Shown here: positions 50,397-59,125 of the stretch, in pieces
Layout of the letters: the number at the start of each line of letters is the position of its first letter
Numbering within the stretch: position 1 is the stretch's first letter
Source: CAZNSX01 sp964575845
GTDB taxonomy: Bacteria > UBA8248 > CAZNSX01
Assembly: GCA_964575845.1 (NCBI GenBank)
Contig: CAZNSX010000003.1
Span: forward strand, 124,001-188,000
DNA length: 64,000 nucleotides
Direction: 5' to 3'
The notes under the pieces: generated by a model
Databases searched by the model: none
What the model was told of the DNA's origin: nothing
Seen by the model: only the letters and a program-made list of their open reading frames with translations
Made by a program: the position numbers and the translations under genes

Positions 50397-51458
50397 ATGG
50401 GTCAAAGGTTTCTCGTCCTCATCATCTCGGGGCTCTTGGTTATGCTTTTGAGCCCTTCGGCTCCCGCCGAAGTCCGCGTCCACTTCTCCCCTCGCGGCAC
50501 TACCGCCAAGGCCCTCATCGGTGATTTTCCGGAGGCCAAGAGCGATGTTACCGCCTCCCCTCACTCCCTTGCTCATGCCTCTTCGGCTGAGGGTGAGGCA
50601 AAGACCCGGGAGGAGGGCCTCAAGGCGCCCATGGTAACAGAGGGCGGGCGGGAGAGGGGCGAAGCCATTTTTCTTTTTAAGAAGATTCTCTCTCGCTTCT
50701 TTTTCCCAGTGGCGCTCTGTCTGGAGATTCTTTTGGTGGGATTGATCCTGCTCTTGCTCACGCGGAGGCAGAGGGCCGGAAAGGTAATCCTTTCGGTGGG
50801 CTTCGCTCTTCTCACCCTGCTCAGCTACACCAGCATTGCAGATATGCTTCTAGGGCCTCTGGAGTCCAAATATCCTCCCCTGCGCGACCCCAAGGCGCCG
50901 GGTCTCCTCGACCCCGATGCCCCGAGACCGGTCAAATGGGTCGTCGTTCTAGGCGGCGAGCATACCTTCGACCCTCGGCTTCCCGTGACAAGCCGGGTTT
51001 CGTCCGAGTCCCTCGCGCGCCTTATAGAAGGGATACGCATCCACCGGGAACTTTCCGGCACAAAACTCCTCCTCTCGGGCGGAGGTGCATTCAACCATGT
51101 GAGCGAAGCCCAGGGAATGGCCGAGGTGGCCATAGCCCTGGGGTTCGATAAGCGGGATTTGATGCTGGAGACGGCTTCCAGAGACACCAAGGATCAGGCG
51201 CGACTCGTGAAACGCATCGTTGGGCGCGACGGGTTCATCCTGGTCACATCAGCTTCCCACATGCCACGCTCAATGGCCCTTTTCCGAAAAAGGGGCATGG
51301 ATCCCATAGCGGCACCTTCGGACCATAGGGTAAAGAAGAGACGGTCGAGACATCCCGGCGATTTCTTCCCGGGTGCTTCCGCCCTGCGGAAATCCGAACA
51401 GGCTTTTTACGAATACTTGGGCCTCACATGGGCGAAGCTGAGGGGACAGATACCGTGA
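50397..51458 (+). CDS. ElyC/YdcF-type membrane protein with PLD-like N-terminal stub
   Basis: The ATG at 50397 follows a strong AGGAGGGG and gives 353 residues. A signal peptide (1-25) leads into EVRVHFSPRGTTAKALIGDF, which resembles the opening of phospholipase-D/Nuc nucleases, and then breaks off. From about residue 95 the protein is a DUF218 (ElyC/SanA/YdcF) member: two membrane helices, then WVVVLGGEHTFDPRLPVTSR, LSGGGAFNHVSEAQGMAEVA, ETASRDTKDQARLVK and VTSASHMPRSMALFRKRGMD. ElyC acts in envelope polysaccharide metabolism. The join may be a fusion or deletion scar; an internal ATG at 50631 would give the ElyC part alone. Confidence 0.75.
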   Translation: MGQRFLVLIISGLLVMLLSPSAPAEVRVHFSPRGTTAKALIGDFPEAKSDVTASPHSLAHASSAEGEAKTREEGLKAPMVTEGGRERGEAIFLFKKILSRFFFPVALCLEILLVGLILLLLTRRQRAGKVILSVGFALLTLLSYTSIADMLLGPLESKYPPLRDPKAPGLLDPDAPRPVKWVVVLGGEHTFDPRLPVTSRVSSESLARLIEGIRIHRELSGTKLLLSGGGAFNHVSEAQGMAEVAIALGFDKRDLMLETASRDTKDQARLVKRIVGRDGFILVTSASHMPRSMALFRKRGMDPIAAPSDHRVKKRRSRHPGDFFPGASALRKSEQAFYEYLGLTWAKLRGQIP

Positions 51459-51626
51459 CCCACCCGAGAGGATGAAGCCTCGGTCGATATTGCGTGAGGT
51501 CGCTTTTCGCGAGCGCAAGCCTTTCCCGAGAGGGGGCTCAGTTCTATCGAAGAAGGCTCTCTTTAGGGTCCAGGCTCTGAGCGCATGAAAAAGAGGGAGA
51601 GGAGGCTCTTTCATTGAGCGCCTGGC

Positions 51627-51656
51627 TTGAAAAACCTTGCTGAGCTGGCTTAATAT
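51627..51656 (+). promoter_or_regulatory. Sigma-70-like promoter before the EamA gene
   Basis: TTGAAA (51627-51632), an 18-base spacer, then TAATAT (51651-51656), about 87 bases before the EamA start. The -10 is a moderate match. The rest of the 284-base gap shows nothing coding. Confidence 0.45.
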
Positions 51657-51742
51657 GGCTGCTCACATAAGACCTTCTTTCACCCTTAAGCCTCTCCCGC
51701 AGGGGGGTCTCTCCTTGCGGCCCTGAGCTGAGCGAGCCGAGC

Positions 51743-52651
51743 ATGGCAGTAGCGAAGAGGGATCAGGATGGGGAGCGCCTGGGACTTCGCTATTACCTTC
51801 TGGCCCTTTTCCTATGTCTCATCTGGGGTGCAAACTTCACGGCCATGAAGGTCGCCCTCTCGGGAATGGGGCCATACTCCGTGGCCTGGTTCCGCCAGCT
51901 CTTGGCGGCGCTCTCCTTAATTCTCTACATCAAACTCGCCATCAGGGATGTCTCTCTGAAACCGCCCTCCTGGCCTGTTCTTCTGATAATAAACGGTATC
52001 CTATACTCCCTGGTGCAGGTGGCCTTCGCTCTGGGGCTTGACCTGACGACAGCCAGTCGCGGGGCCGTCATCCTTTACACCCAGCCCCTTTTCGTGGCGT
52101 TCATGGCCCATTTCCTGCTTATGGGGGAGGGGCTCGGGGTTTTGAAGCTCTCGGGCATGACCCTCGCCTTCTCAGGCGTGGTTCTCCTCTTCTCTGAAAA
52201 GCTTGGGGAAGGCGCTCTGAGGGGGGACCTCCTCGTCCTTGCCTCAGCCATCATCTGGGCCTTTCAGGCCGTCTGTCTCAAGCGCTGCCTGAGCAGGGAA
52301 AATACCTATCGCGTGGCGGCGTGGCAGAATCTGGCGGGCTTGCCAATCCTCCTCGCTCTGGACCTTTTCCTGGGAGCCCCCTCCCGCATGGAGCTAAGCC
52401 TTCCAGTCCTTCTTGCAGTCCTTTACTGCGGGCCCGTCTCCATGGGCTTGGCCGTGGTGCTCTGGGTGAGAATGCTCCAGGACTACCCGGCGAGCCGCTT
52501 CTCCTCGTTCCTTTTCCTCACACCGGTCCTAGGGGTCCTCATAGGCCATCTGACCCTGGGAGACCCCCTGGGAGGAGCCATGATCGCGGGGGTGGCTCTC
52601 GTTTGCGGAGGAATTTACCTGGTTAACCGACCCGCGAGGAAGAGCCCTTGA
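51743..52651 (+). CDS. EamA family (DMT) exporter
   Basis: This 302-residue inner-membrane protein has ten helices in two EamA repeats. Typical parts are LFLCLIWGANFTAMKVALSG near the N-terminus, YSVAWFRQLLAAL, ASRGAVILYTQPLFVAFMAH, and the second repeat's FLTPVLGVLIGHLTLGDPLG. These export amino acids or other metabolites; the substrate is not predictable. The ATG has little Shine-Dalgarno. It stands alone between longer gaps. Confidence 0.88.
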   Translation: MAVAKRDQDGERLGLRYYLLALFLCLIWGANFTAMKVALSGMGPYSVAWFRQLLAALSLILYIKLAIRDVSLKPPSWPVLLIINGILYSLVQVAFALGLDLTTASRGAVILYTQPLFVAFMAHFLLMGEGLGVLKLSGMTLAFSGVVLLFSEKLGEGALRGDLLVLASAIIWAFQAVCLKRCLSRENTYRVAAWQNLAGLPILLALDLFLGAPSRMELSLPVLLAVLYCGPVSMGLAVVLWVRMLQDYPASRFSSFLFLTPVLGVLIGHLTLGDPLGGAMIAGVALVCGGIYLVNRPARKSP

Positions 52652-52875
52652 GGGTTCTCCCCCGTAAGCCACCCATGAGAAGTGGATTCTTGGCAGTTGC
52701 CGGGTGATTGCGCCAAGCCCTGAAAGGGGATATCTTCTTGAAAGGCATTTGACCTGGAAGACGCCACAGAGGATGCCAAAGCATGGGGAAAGATATCATC
52801 TCCCGGGAAAGCTGAGAGCCTGGCGGGTCCACAACCGGTGTCGTCGGCTACTGATGCATGGGGAGGATTAATCTC

Positions 52876-53808
52876 ATGAAAAGGTCCAAATACGTTTCCC
52901 AAAACGGGGAGGTCGTCCCTTTCGATGAAGGAAAGGTTCACATATTCTCCCCCGCAGTCAAATACGGGGCAACCGTTTACGAGGTAATAAAGGGATACTG
53001 GAATCATCAGGACGAGCAGCTTTATCTTTTCAGGGCGCAAAAGCACCTCGAGCGCCTTGAAGGTTCAGTGCGGCTCGCCCGCTTCGATAGCCCGTATGGG
53101 AGTCGAACTTTGCTCTCCTGGCTTATGGCTCTGATCGAGGCAAACGATTTCAGAGAAGACGTGGACTCACGGCTCATGCTTTACATCGATGGCGATGGCG
53201 GCGTGGCGGCCACCGGTCCTGTTGGGGTGGGAATAGTGTCGTTGCCTAAGATCAACTTGTTCGACACTGAGGGAAGTCTGAGATGCTGCGTCAGCTCGTG
53301 GCGGAGGATTGAGGACGACTCAATGCCGCCCAGGATAAAGGCTGCCGCAAACTATCATAACGGCCGGCTCGCCTTGATCCAGGCCAAGCTGGACGGCTAC
53401 GACGGGGTGATACTTCTCGACAGGGCGGGCAAGGTCACTGAGGGCCCCACTTCGTGCCTTTTCATCGCAAGGGGCGGCAAGGTCATAACGCCGCCGTTAA
53501 CCGGCGGCATACTTGAGAGCATCACGAGGGAGACCCTGATCGAGCTTTTCAAAGAGGCGCACGGGGTCGAGGTGCAGGAGCGGGAGGTCGATAGAACTGA
53601 GCTTTACCTTGCGGATGAGGCCTTCTTCTGCGGAACAGGCGCGGAGATAACGCCTATAGTTTCAATAGACCGACATGAACTCGGGGATGGGAAGCCCGGG
53701 CCCTTGACGGGGGCCATCCGGGAGACCTATCTGAGCATCACAAGGGGCCTTACTCCCGCGCATAGCGAGTGGAGGACGCCCGTATATGCGAAGAAAGCAG
53801 CAAGTTAA
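52876..53808 (+). CDS. Class-IV aminotransferase (branched-chain/D-amino-acid type)
   Basis: This 310-residue PLP enzyme begins with KYVSQNGEVVPFDEGKVHIF, SPAVKYGATVYE. The PLP lysine lies in RIKAAANYHNGRLALIQAK, followed by GYDGVILLDRAGKVTEGPTS and a C-terminal LADEAFFCGTGAEITPI. It could act on branched-chain, D-amino or 4-amino-4-deoxychorismate-type substrates. ATG 52876 has GGGGAGG 9 bases upstream; the ATG 18 bases earlier lies before that site. It opens the catabolic region and is followed by a dehydrogenase gene. Confidence 0.88.
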   Translation: MKRSKYVSQNGEVVPFDEGKVHIFSPAVKYGATVYEVIKGYWNHQDEQLYLFRAQKHLERLEGSVRLARFDSPYGSRTLLSWLMALIEANDFREDVDSRLMLYIDGDGGVAATGPVGVGIVSLPKINLFDTEGSLRCCVSSWRRIEDDSMPPRIKAAANYHNGRLALIQAKLDGYDGVILLDRAGKVTEGPTSCLFIARGGKVITPPLTGGILESITRETLIELFKEAHGVEVQEREVDRTELYLADEAFFCGTGAEITPIVSIDRHELGDGKPGPLTGAIRETYLSITRGLTPAHSEWRTPVYAKKAAS

Positions 53809-53952
53809 GGTCTCATTATGCCCTGAGGCACAGGGTCCGGCCGAGTGGCACGAGAGAAGTGGCCTGATTTTCTTTTTGACGAGGAGTAATGCATTTATTC
53901 GAGCTGTCGCGCGTGAAGTTGAGAGCGTAACCTGGAAAAAGGAGGTACGGGA

Positions 53953-54966
53953 ATGAAGAAACCGGCTAAACGGCGGGTGATATTGTATGGCCTGGGGCAG
54001 ATAGGCACAGGGCTTGCGAAAGTCCTGTTGGGGCGCCGTGACATCGCTATTGTCGGAGCCGTCGATATTGCCCGGGACAAGGTTGGGCGAAACCTTGGCG
54101 AAGTGCTCGGCGTTAGGAAAAAGTTGGGCATAAAGGTTAGCGATAACCCCGAGTCTCTCCTTTCTTCGAAAAAGGCGGAAATAGTGCTGCATACGACGCT
54201 TTCTTCTTTCAGGGCGGTCTTTCCCCAGCTTGAGGAGGTCGTCAGGGCGGGCGTCAACGTTTCGTCTTCAACCGAAGAGCTCCTCTATCCCAATGAAGAG
54301 GATAGAGGCCTCATCCGGAGGCTTGACCGGCTGGCGAGGGAGCACGGAGTCACCGTTCTGGGCACCGGGGTCAACCCGGGATTTGCGATGGACCTGCTTC
54401 CCCTAGTCATGACGGGCGTGTGCACAGAGGTCAAGAGCGTGAGCGTGACGAGAGTCGTCGATGCGTCAAAGCGCAGGAGGGCCCTCCAGGCAAAAGTGGG
54501 TAGCGGCATGATGCCTAAAGATTTCAGGGCGAAGGTAAGAGCAGGCGAGATGGGTCATGCCGGGCTTATGAACTCCCTCAGGTTTCTGGCTGGAGGGCTT
54601 GGCCTAGAACTCGACACCATGGAAGAGAAAACGGAACCGGTTATCGCGAAAAGAACTATAACCACCAGATACTTTAAAGTGAAACCGGGACAGGTGGCCG
54701 GTATCGATCAGATAGCCCAGGGGTTAAAGAACGGAAGGGCGGTCATAACCTTGAGGCTCAAGATGTTCCAGGGGGCCGAAGAGCCATACGATGCAATTTC
54801 AGTTAAGGGTAACCCTCCGCTTGACCTTATAGTCAGGGGAGGAATAGAAGGTGACATGGCGACTGCGGGGAGCCTCCTTAACTCCATCGAAAGAGTTATT
54901 CATTCAGAGCCCGGATTCAAGACCATGATGGACCTCCCGGTGCCCCGAGGAAGGTATACCGGTTGA
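53953..54966 (+). CDS. 2,4-diaminopentanoate dehydrogenase-like protein (DapB-fold)
   Basis: This 337-residue NAD(P) enzyme has the Rossmann motif ILYGLGQIGTGLAKVLLGRR, VGAVDIARDKVGR and the family-typical VLGTGVNPGFAMDLLPLVMT. The C-terminus, with QGLKNGRAVITLRLKMFQGA and DLIVRGGIEGDMATAGSLLN, fits the Ord/DAPDH branch, whose characterised members act on 2,4-diaminopentanoate in ornithine fermentation. The AAAAAGGAGG site is strong. Its real substrate may differ because other ornithine-pathway genes are not adjacent. Confidence 0.83.
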   Translation: MKKPAKRRVILYGLGQIGTGLAKVLLGRRDIAIVGAVDIARDKVGRNLGEVLGVRKKLGIKVSDNPESLLSSKKAEIVLHTTLSSFRAVFPQLEEVVRAGVNVSSSTEELLYPNEEDRGLIRRLDRLAREHGVTVLGTGVNPGFAMDLLPLVMTGVCTEVKSVSVTRVVDASKRRRALQAKVGSGMMPKDFRAKVRAGEMGHAGLMNSLRFLAGGLGLELDTMEEKTEPVIAKRTITTRYFKVKPGQVAGIDQIAQGLKNGRAVITLRLKMFQGAEEPYDAISVKGNPPLDLIVRGGIEGDMATAGSLLNSIERVIHSEPGFKTMMDLPVPRGRYTG

Positions 54967-55064
54967 GGCGATAATCTGGGTCTCTATGCTTTTTCTTTAC
55001 GGGGCTGTCATGCTCCAGAGCGCCGGGGCACCATCATGACCCGGGGAAGAAGGCGTCGCTCCGC

Positions 55065-56174
55065 TCACTGGGCCTTCTCCTCTTCAGTCAGGGGCTCATC
55101 CACGTAGCAACGAATCCCCCTTTTCCCGACGCCTCTTGAGCACTGACTGCAGCTTATGCAGGAGGCCCGCTCCTCTCGGCCCCGGGCCACCTGATGGACT
55201 AGGTCGGGCTCTCTGATGAGGGGCCGCCCGAGCGCGACGAAATCCGCCTTGCCCTCCTGGACGATCCTTTCCATGAGGGCCGGTGTCTTGAGACCTCCCA
55301 CGAGGATGAGAGGGAGGGCTCCAGTAGCCTCTCGCACGGCTATGGCGAGGGGCAGGAAGTAGGCCTCATCTTCTAACCGGTCCACCGGCCGTGCACTTCC
55401 GCCCGTAGGCCCCATGACGCCGCAGCTCACCTCTATCGCATCGATGCCCGCCTCTGCCACCGCGCGTGCCAGCCCGACCCCCTCCTCCCTCTTAAGCCCA
55501 TCCTCGGTGGCATCCTCGATCCCGAGCTTGACGCTCACGGGATAATCTCGGCCGACCTTGCTCCTTGCTTCTTCTAAAACCTTGAGGAGAAAGCGGGAGC
55601 GCTTCTCCCGGGTGCCTCCCCACTCATCCTCTCGACGGTTCCCATGGGGGGAGTTGAACTGGCTTATGAGATAGCCGTGAGCCGCATGGAGGTGTACCCC
55701 ATCGAAGCCCGCCTCCCTGGCCCTGCGCGCGGCATGGCCGAACGCGGCTATTATCTCTTCGATTTCTTCGGGGCGGAGCTCCCTGGGGATGGCCCCGGTG
55801 ATAAGGTTCTTGACGGGTGAGGGTCCCAGAGGCTCCGAGACATCCGGGCGCACCTGGCTTCCGCCATGACCTATCTGCATAAAAATTTTCGCCCCCTCGC
55901 GGTGCACCGCGCCGGTAAGGCGCCTGAACCCAGGGATGAGCTCATCCCCGCAAATGGCCATCTGCGTGGCGTGAGCTTTTCCTTTCGGGTGGACATATGC
56001 AGCGCCTGTGATTATCAGACCCAGGTCCAGCCGGGCATACCTCTCATAGTAGCCTATCAACTCCTCGCTCACGGCTCCAGTATCCAGAGCCAGGCTCTCG
56101 GCCGTGGCCGCCTTCACGAATCGGTTCTTGATCTCCACCTTTCCGATGGGGGTGGGGGTGAAGGTGATGGACAT
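55065..56174 (-). CDS. NADH:flavin oxidoreductase (old yellow enzyme family)
   Basis: This 369-residue, single FMN TIM barrel starts at MSITFTPTPIGKVEIKNRFV. It carries MQIGHGGSQVRPDV, the active-site region FDGVHLHAAHGYLISQFNSP, VSVKLGIEDATEDG, and VGGLKTPALM then VALGRPLIREPDLV. The C-terminus has SCISCSQCSRG, part of the 4Fe-4S motif of enoate-reductase-type proteins, but the FAD/NAD domain of those is absent. AGGAGGAG precedes the ATG. It is the last gene of the leftward cupin-amidohydrolase unit and probably reduces an activated C=C bond. Confidence 0.88.
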   Translation of the reverse strand: MSITFTPTPIGKVEIKNRFVKAATAESLALDTGAVSEELIGYYERYARLDLGLIITGAAYVHPKGKAHATQMAICGDELIPGFRRLTGAVHREGAKIFMQIGHGGSQVRPDVSEPLGPSPVKNLITGAIPRELRPEEIEEIIAAFGHAARRAREAGFDGVHLHAAHGYLISQFNSPHGNRREDEWGGTREKRSRFLLKVLEEARSKVGRDYPVSVKLGIEDATEDGLKREEGVGLARAVAEAGIDAIEVSCGVMGPTGGSARPVDRLEDEAYFLPLAIAVREATGALPLILVGGLKTPALMERIVQEGKADFVALGRPLIREPDLVHQVARGREERASCISCSQCSRGVGKRGIRCYVDEPLTEEEKAQ

Positions 56175-56347
56175 GAAGGTCTCCTCCTATGGGTTTCACG
56201 GGGCTCTTTCCTGGTCTCGGGCGCGCCTCAAAGCGTGCCGGTAATAGGGGGCACCCCTGATGAAATCGTTTTTCCCGGTAGGGCTCTCAAGAAATGGCCT
56301 CGGGCAAAATGTCCTTTTCCGCGCGGCACGTCTTATTGGGCCTGGTA

Positions 56348-57835
56348 CTATTGAGCCTGGTACCTTGGCAAGTACCCGCCGGAATTTTCTTTCACGAGTC
56401 TTCCGTTTTCAAATATCACCCGGCCGCGTATCATGGTCAGGGTCGGCCAGCAGCGGAGCTCCCATCCCTCCCAGGGGGAGAAGGGGGCTGCCGTGTATAG
56501 CTCGCTGTTTCTCACCCGGTGAGGGGTACCGATGTCCATAATGACGAGGTCTGCGTCTGAGCCGACCGCAATGGTGCCTTTCCGGGGGAGGAGGCGGAGT
56601 ATTCTCGCGGGGTTGTAGGAACATGCTTCCGCAATGAGTACAGGCGAGAGGCCCCTCTCCAATGCCATGTGCAGAACGACAGGAAACATGCAATTGTGCT
56701 GGGGAAATCCCAGACCAGGCTTTTCTTTCGTGGGGGGTGGCGTATAGAGAGGGTTTGGGCTGCCATCCGGAAACTTCTCGCGGGGCGACACCATCCCGTC
56801 GGTTCCTATGCACGATATATCGCCGGTGCTCAGGCCTTCCCAGAGACTGTCTGCGTCCTCTTTGTAGCCTAGTTGCGGAATAACCCCCGAGGCCGCGTAC
56901 CCGAGCCTCTCGCCAACTTCCGGCCACCAGAGCGACATCCAACCCGCGCAACCCTCACCCTCAACATTAAGGCCGTAAGTGCTTCTGTAGTGGCGGATTA
57001 GCTCGACAGAATCCCTGTGGGTCACGTGGGCGATAAGGAGCTCAGGACTGCCGACTTGCCTTGCCAAATAGAGCACTGATTGGAGGTCGAGAGTCTCCGC
57101 GAAGCTAGGGCGTGAATCCCGAAGCGCCTTCGGCCCGGAAAGAAGAGCCCCGCCCTTTCCCTTCTCTTCCGCGTCGAGTCCCGCCCGGTCCCATATCCTT
57201 CGGTTGAGGCAGTTCGCATATGGCAGAACCCCGATTTCCTTGCACTTCCTCAACAACACCCATATTTCAGCATGGTCAAGCGATGCCGGAGGCTCCCGCC
57301 CCGTCCAGAATTTGAAGGAAGATATCCCAAGTTCCTCGTAATATAGAGGGATCTCGTTTACTTGGTCCAGGTTCTCCATGAGGAGGTGGAATGCGAACTC
57401 GTTTGTCGACCTTTTCTGGGCTCTCTCTATCACCTCAGGGAAGAGCTTCTTGTAGGATGCCTTCCAGAGCGCGTGGGGTAATCCCGGGGCCTTGTCGAAA
57501 AGCTCGGGATCTTCTCTCCTCTCCTTCCACCCCTCCATGTTGCTTATGTTTCGGTCGAGCAGAATCACAGAGGTTGTTATACCTGTCAGGGCCGCGTTCC
57601 GGGACTCCGACTCCATATCGCTGTAGAACTCGTTGAAGTGACCGTAGTGTGTATGCGGGTCCACGCAGCCGGGGAAGATATACTTCCCTCCCGCATCTAA
57701 AACATTTGGTCCGCTGAGCGTGCCGGGGATTGCAATCTGGGCTATCTTTTCACCTTTGATTGCGATGTCCGCCTCGACTATCCCTTGCCTGGGGATAACG
57801 AGCTTTGCCTTCGTGATTACAAGGTCAACCGTCAA
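56348..57835 (-). CDS. Dihydropyrimidinase/hydantoinase-like amidohydrolase
   Basis: This 495-residue amidohydrolase begins VDLVITKAKLVIPRQGIVEA. Metal ligands include DPHTHYGH (about 59-66). SSFKFWTG near 171-178 supplies a Lys at the usual carbamylated position, followed by HVTHRD, the GTDGMVSPREK loop and a C-terminal GSDADLVIMD. Family members open cyclic amides such as dihydropyrimidines, hydantoins and allantoin. The start is TTG with AGGAGGGG 8 bases upstream. It lies between the cupin and the reductase on the minus strand. Confidence 0.9.
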   Translation of the reverse strand: MTVDLVITKAKLVIPRQGIVEADIAIKGEKIAQIAIPGTLSGPNVLDAGGKYIFPGCVDPHTHYGHFNEFYSDMESESRNAALTGITTSVILLDRNISNMEGWKERREDPELFDKAPGLPHALWKASYKKLFPEVIERAQKRSTNEFAFHLLMENLDQVNEIPLYYEELGISSFKFWTGREPPASLDHAEIWVLLRKCKEIGVLPYANCLNRRIWDRAGLDAEEKGKGGALLSGPKALRDSRPSFAETLDLQSVLYLARQVGSPELLIAHVTHRDSVELIRHYRSTYGLNVEGEGCAGWMSLWWPEVGERLGYAASGVIPQLGYKEDADSLWEGLSTGDISCIGTDGMVSPREKFPDGSPNPLYTPPPTKEKPGLGFPQHNCMFPVVLHMALERGLSPVLIAEACSYNPARILRLLPRKGTIAVGSDADLVIMDIGTPHRVRNSELYTAAPFSPWEGWELRCWPTLTMIRGRVIFENGRLVKENSGGYLPRYQAQ

Positions 57836-57954
57836 ATCTTCATCCCCTCCTTTTTGACCTCAAAGTCGGTTAGCGATAAACACGTCCATTTGGTTACCGC
57901 GTGAATTCCTATGCTTTGAGGTTCAATGCGGCCCATGGCGCCTTCCGCCCAGGG

Positions 57955-58329
57955 TCAATACTTATGAATCTGACTCAGACTCTTCCTATATCGGCCCGCG
58001 GAGTAGACGGTACAGCCGACCGGGTAGTGATAAGGGCCGTGCGGCTCATCTCCCCCCCCGTACACGTAATCCCCGGGCTTAAGTACCTTGCCTGCAACGT
58101 GCATCTCACCTTCGAGCACCAGCGTGCTGTGGTAGTAATCATGGGTATGCCTCGGCTCCGTGTATCCGGGAGGGAACTTGACGAACTTGTCCACCCGCTC
58201 CGAGACCGCGTCAAGGCCCTGGGCTATTATCTTCACCTTAAGGCCCGGGGGAAGCCCTAAGATCTCCTCTCCGTCCTGCCATGGAATCTCGTCGGTGTTG
58301 ATCGCCAAGAATTTCTCTGTGGGGTCCAT
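57955..58329 (-). CDS. Small cupin protein
   Basis: This 124-residue single cupin domain has motif 1 PPGYTEPRHTHDYYHSTLVL with EGEM, supplying metal-binding His and Glu. Motif 2 is GDYVYGGGDEPHGPYHYPVG. Such cupins act as isomerases, dioxygenase relatives or sensors. AGGAGGA lies 7 bases before the ATG. It is the first gene of the leftward unit, transcribed from a promoter at 58480-58451. Confidence 0.85.
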   Translation of the reverse strand: MDPTEKFLAINTDEIPWQDGEEILGLPPGLKVKIIAQGLDAVSERVDKFVKFPPGYTEPRHTHDYYHSTLVLEGEMHVAGKVLKPGDYVYGGGDEPHGPYHYPVGCTVYSAGRYRKSLSQIHKY

Positions 58330-58450
58330 TCGGGAATCCTCCTGTTCTGACCTATGGGTATTCTGAAAGGGCGGCCAAGACCTGCTTTCTTTCCCTGAGT
58401 ATGCTCGGACCGGCTATCGGTGCTCCACATAACAAGGAATAGATGGTTAT

Positions 58451-58480
58451 TAAAAACTGAGATAACATTTCCTGTCAAGA
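58451..58480 (-). promoter_or_regulatory. Sigma-70-like promoter for cupin-amidohydrolase-reductase
   Basis: On the minus strand TTGACA (58480-58475), an 18-base spacer and TTTAAT (58456-58451, five of six to TATAAT). It lies about 120 bases before the cupin start. Confidence 0.6.
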
Positions 58481-58647
58481 GAAGAACCCCCTGCTGATAT
58501 ACCCCGCAAGCCCTCAAATCCTTAGAGGGTTTGAAGCCTAGTCGAGCGCAAGGGCGGTCAGCAGGAATTTCAAAAAAGCCCTCGGCTGGCTATCCCCTGA
58601 TCCAGAAGGGCCTCGATATCGCTGGACTCCCCGAGCCCGGTGGCCAA

Positions 58648-58670
58648 AGAGGTCTATTTATCTGACCTCT
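58648..58670. repeat. Inverted repeat AGAGGTC-N9-GACCTCT
   Basis: Perfect 7+7 bp arms around 9 bases (TATTTATCT), placed between the two divergent promoters and 30 bases upstream of the rightward -35 box. It is a likely operator for a shared regulator; none is encoded in the window. Confidence 0.6.
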
Positions 58671-58700
58671 AGGTTTTTCTTAAGAATGAGAAGAAATAGC

Positions 58701-58729
58701 TTGACACCGCCACTTGAATAATTTATTTA
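58701..58729 (+). promoter_or_regulatory. Sigma-70-like promoter for hyuA-hyuB
   Basis: TTGACA (58701-58706), 17 bases, then TATTTA (58724-58729). The -35 is perfect, the -10 partial. It lies about 390 bases before hyuA. Confidence 0.55.
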
Positions 58730-59125
58730 ATTGCTTAAAGCCTCCCGGCCGAATGAGAACCTTTACTTAGACTAAACCTGCCATGGGGAGGTGCCTTTTT
58801 CCCTGGCGCCGAACTAGAAAGCTGGGCTCCATAGTCGACAAAGGAGGTCTTGAATCTACTATTGAAGGCAGGTTGGCTCGCCGTATAAATTTGATTTCGC
58901 TTTAAAGAAAAGCTCCCGCGGGGAATCAGGGCACTTTGGAGCTGGCTTCTTCAAAGCAGAGAACACCCCGGAAGCGTAAGAAGCCACCCGAGACCGCTGA
59001 AACGTCCGGAAGGCCGAGGCAGAATTTCCGGGAGAAGTTCAGCGAGATATTCCATGTACGGGGGCAGGTTCGCTCGTGCTCTCCACAGGCTTGGGCAGAC
59101 GCGTCCACAATGAAAGAGCACCCAA

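Larger units (their letters stand above)
58330..59125. other. Divergent control region between cupin and hyuA
   Basis: A 796-base gap with no convincing gene. It carries outward promoters on both strands, the inverted repeat at 58648-58670, and a palindrome TTCTTAAGAA (58677-58686). The 390 bases between the rightward promoter and hyuA form a long leader; a frame at 58936-59145 overlaps hyuA and looks spurious. Confidence 0.6.

Noticed and set aside
50007..50576. Upstream extension of the MFS frame on the minus strand
   Set aside because: The added 190 residues are not membrane-like and cross the divergent promoter region and the start of the ElyC-like gene. A GTG with a good ribosome site lies at 50006.
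52652..52875. Possible riboswitch before the aminotransferase
   Set aside because: Several short pairings and a CTGAGAG phrase were seen, but no known riboswitch core could be assembled.
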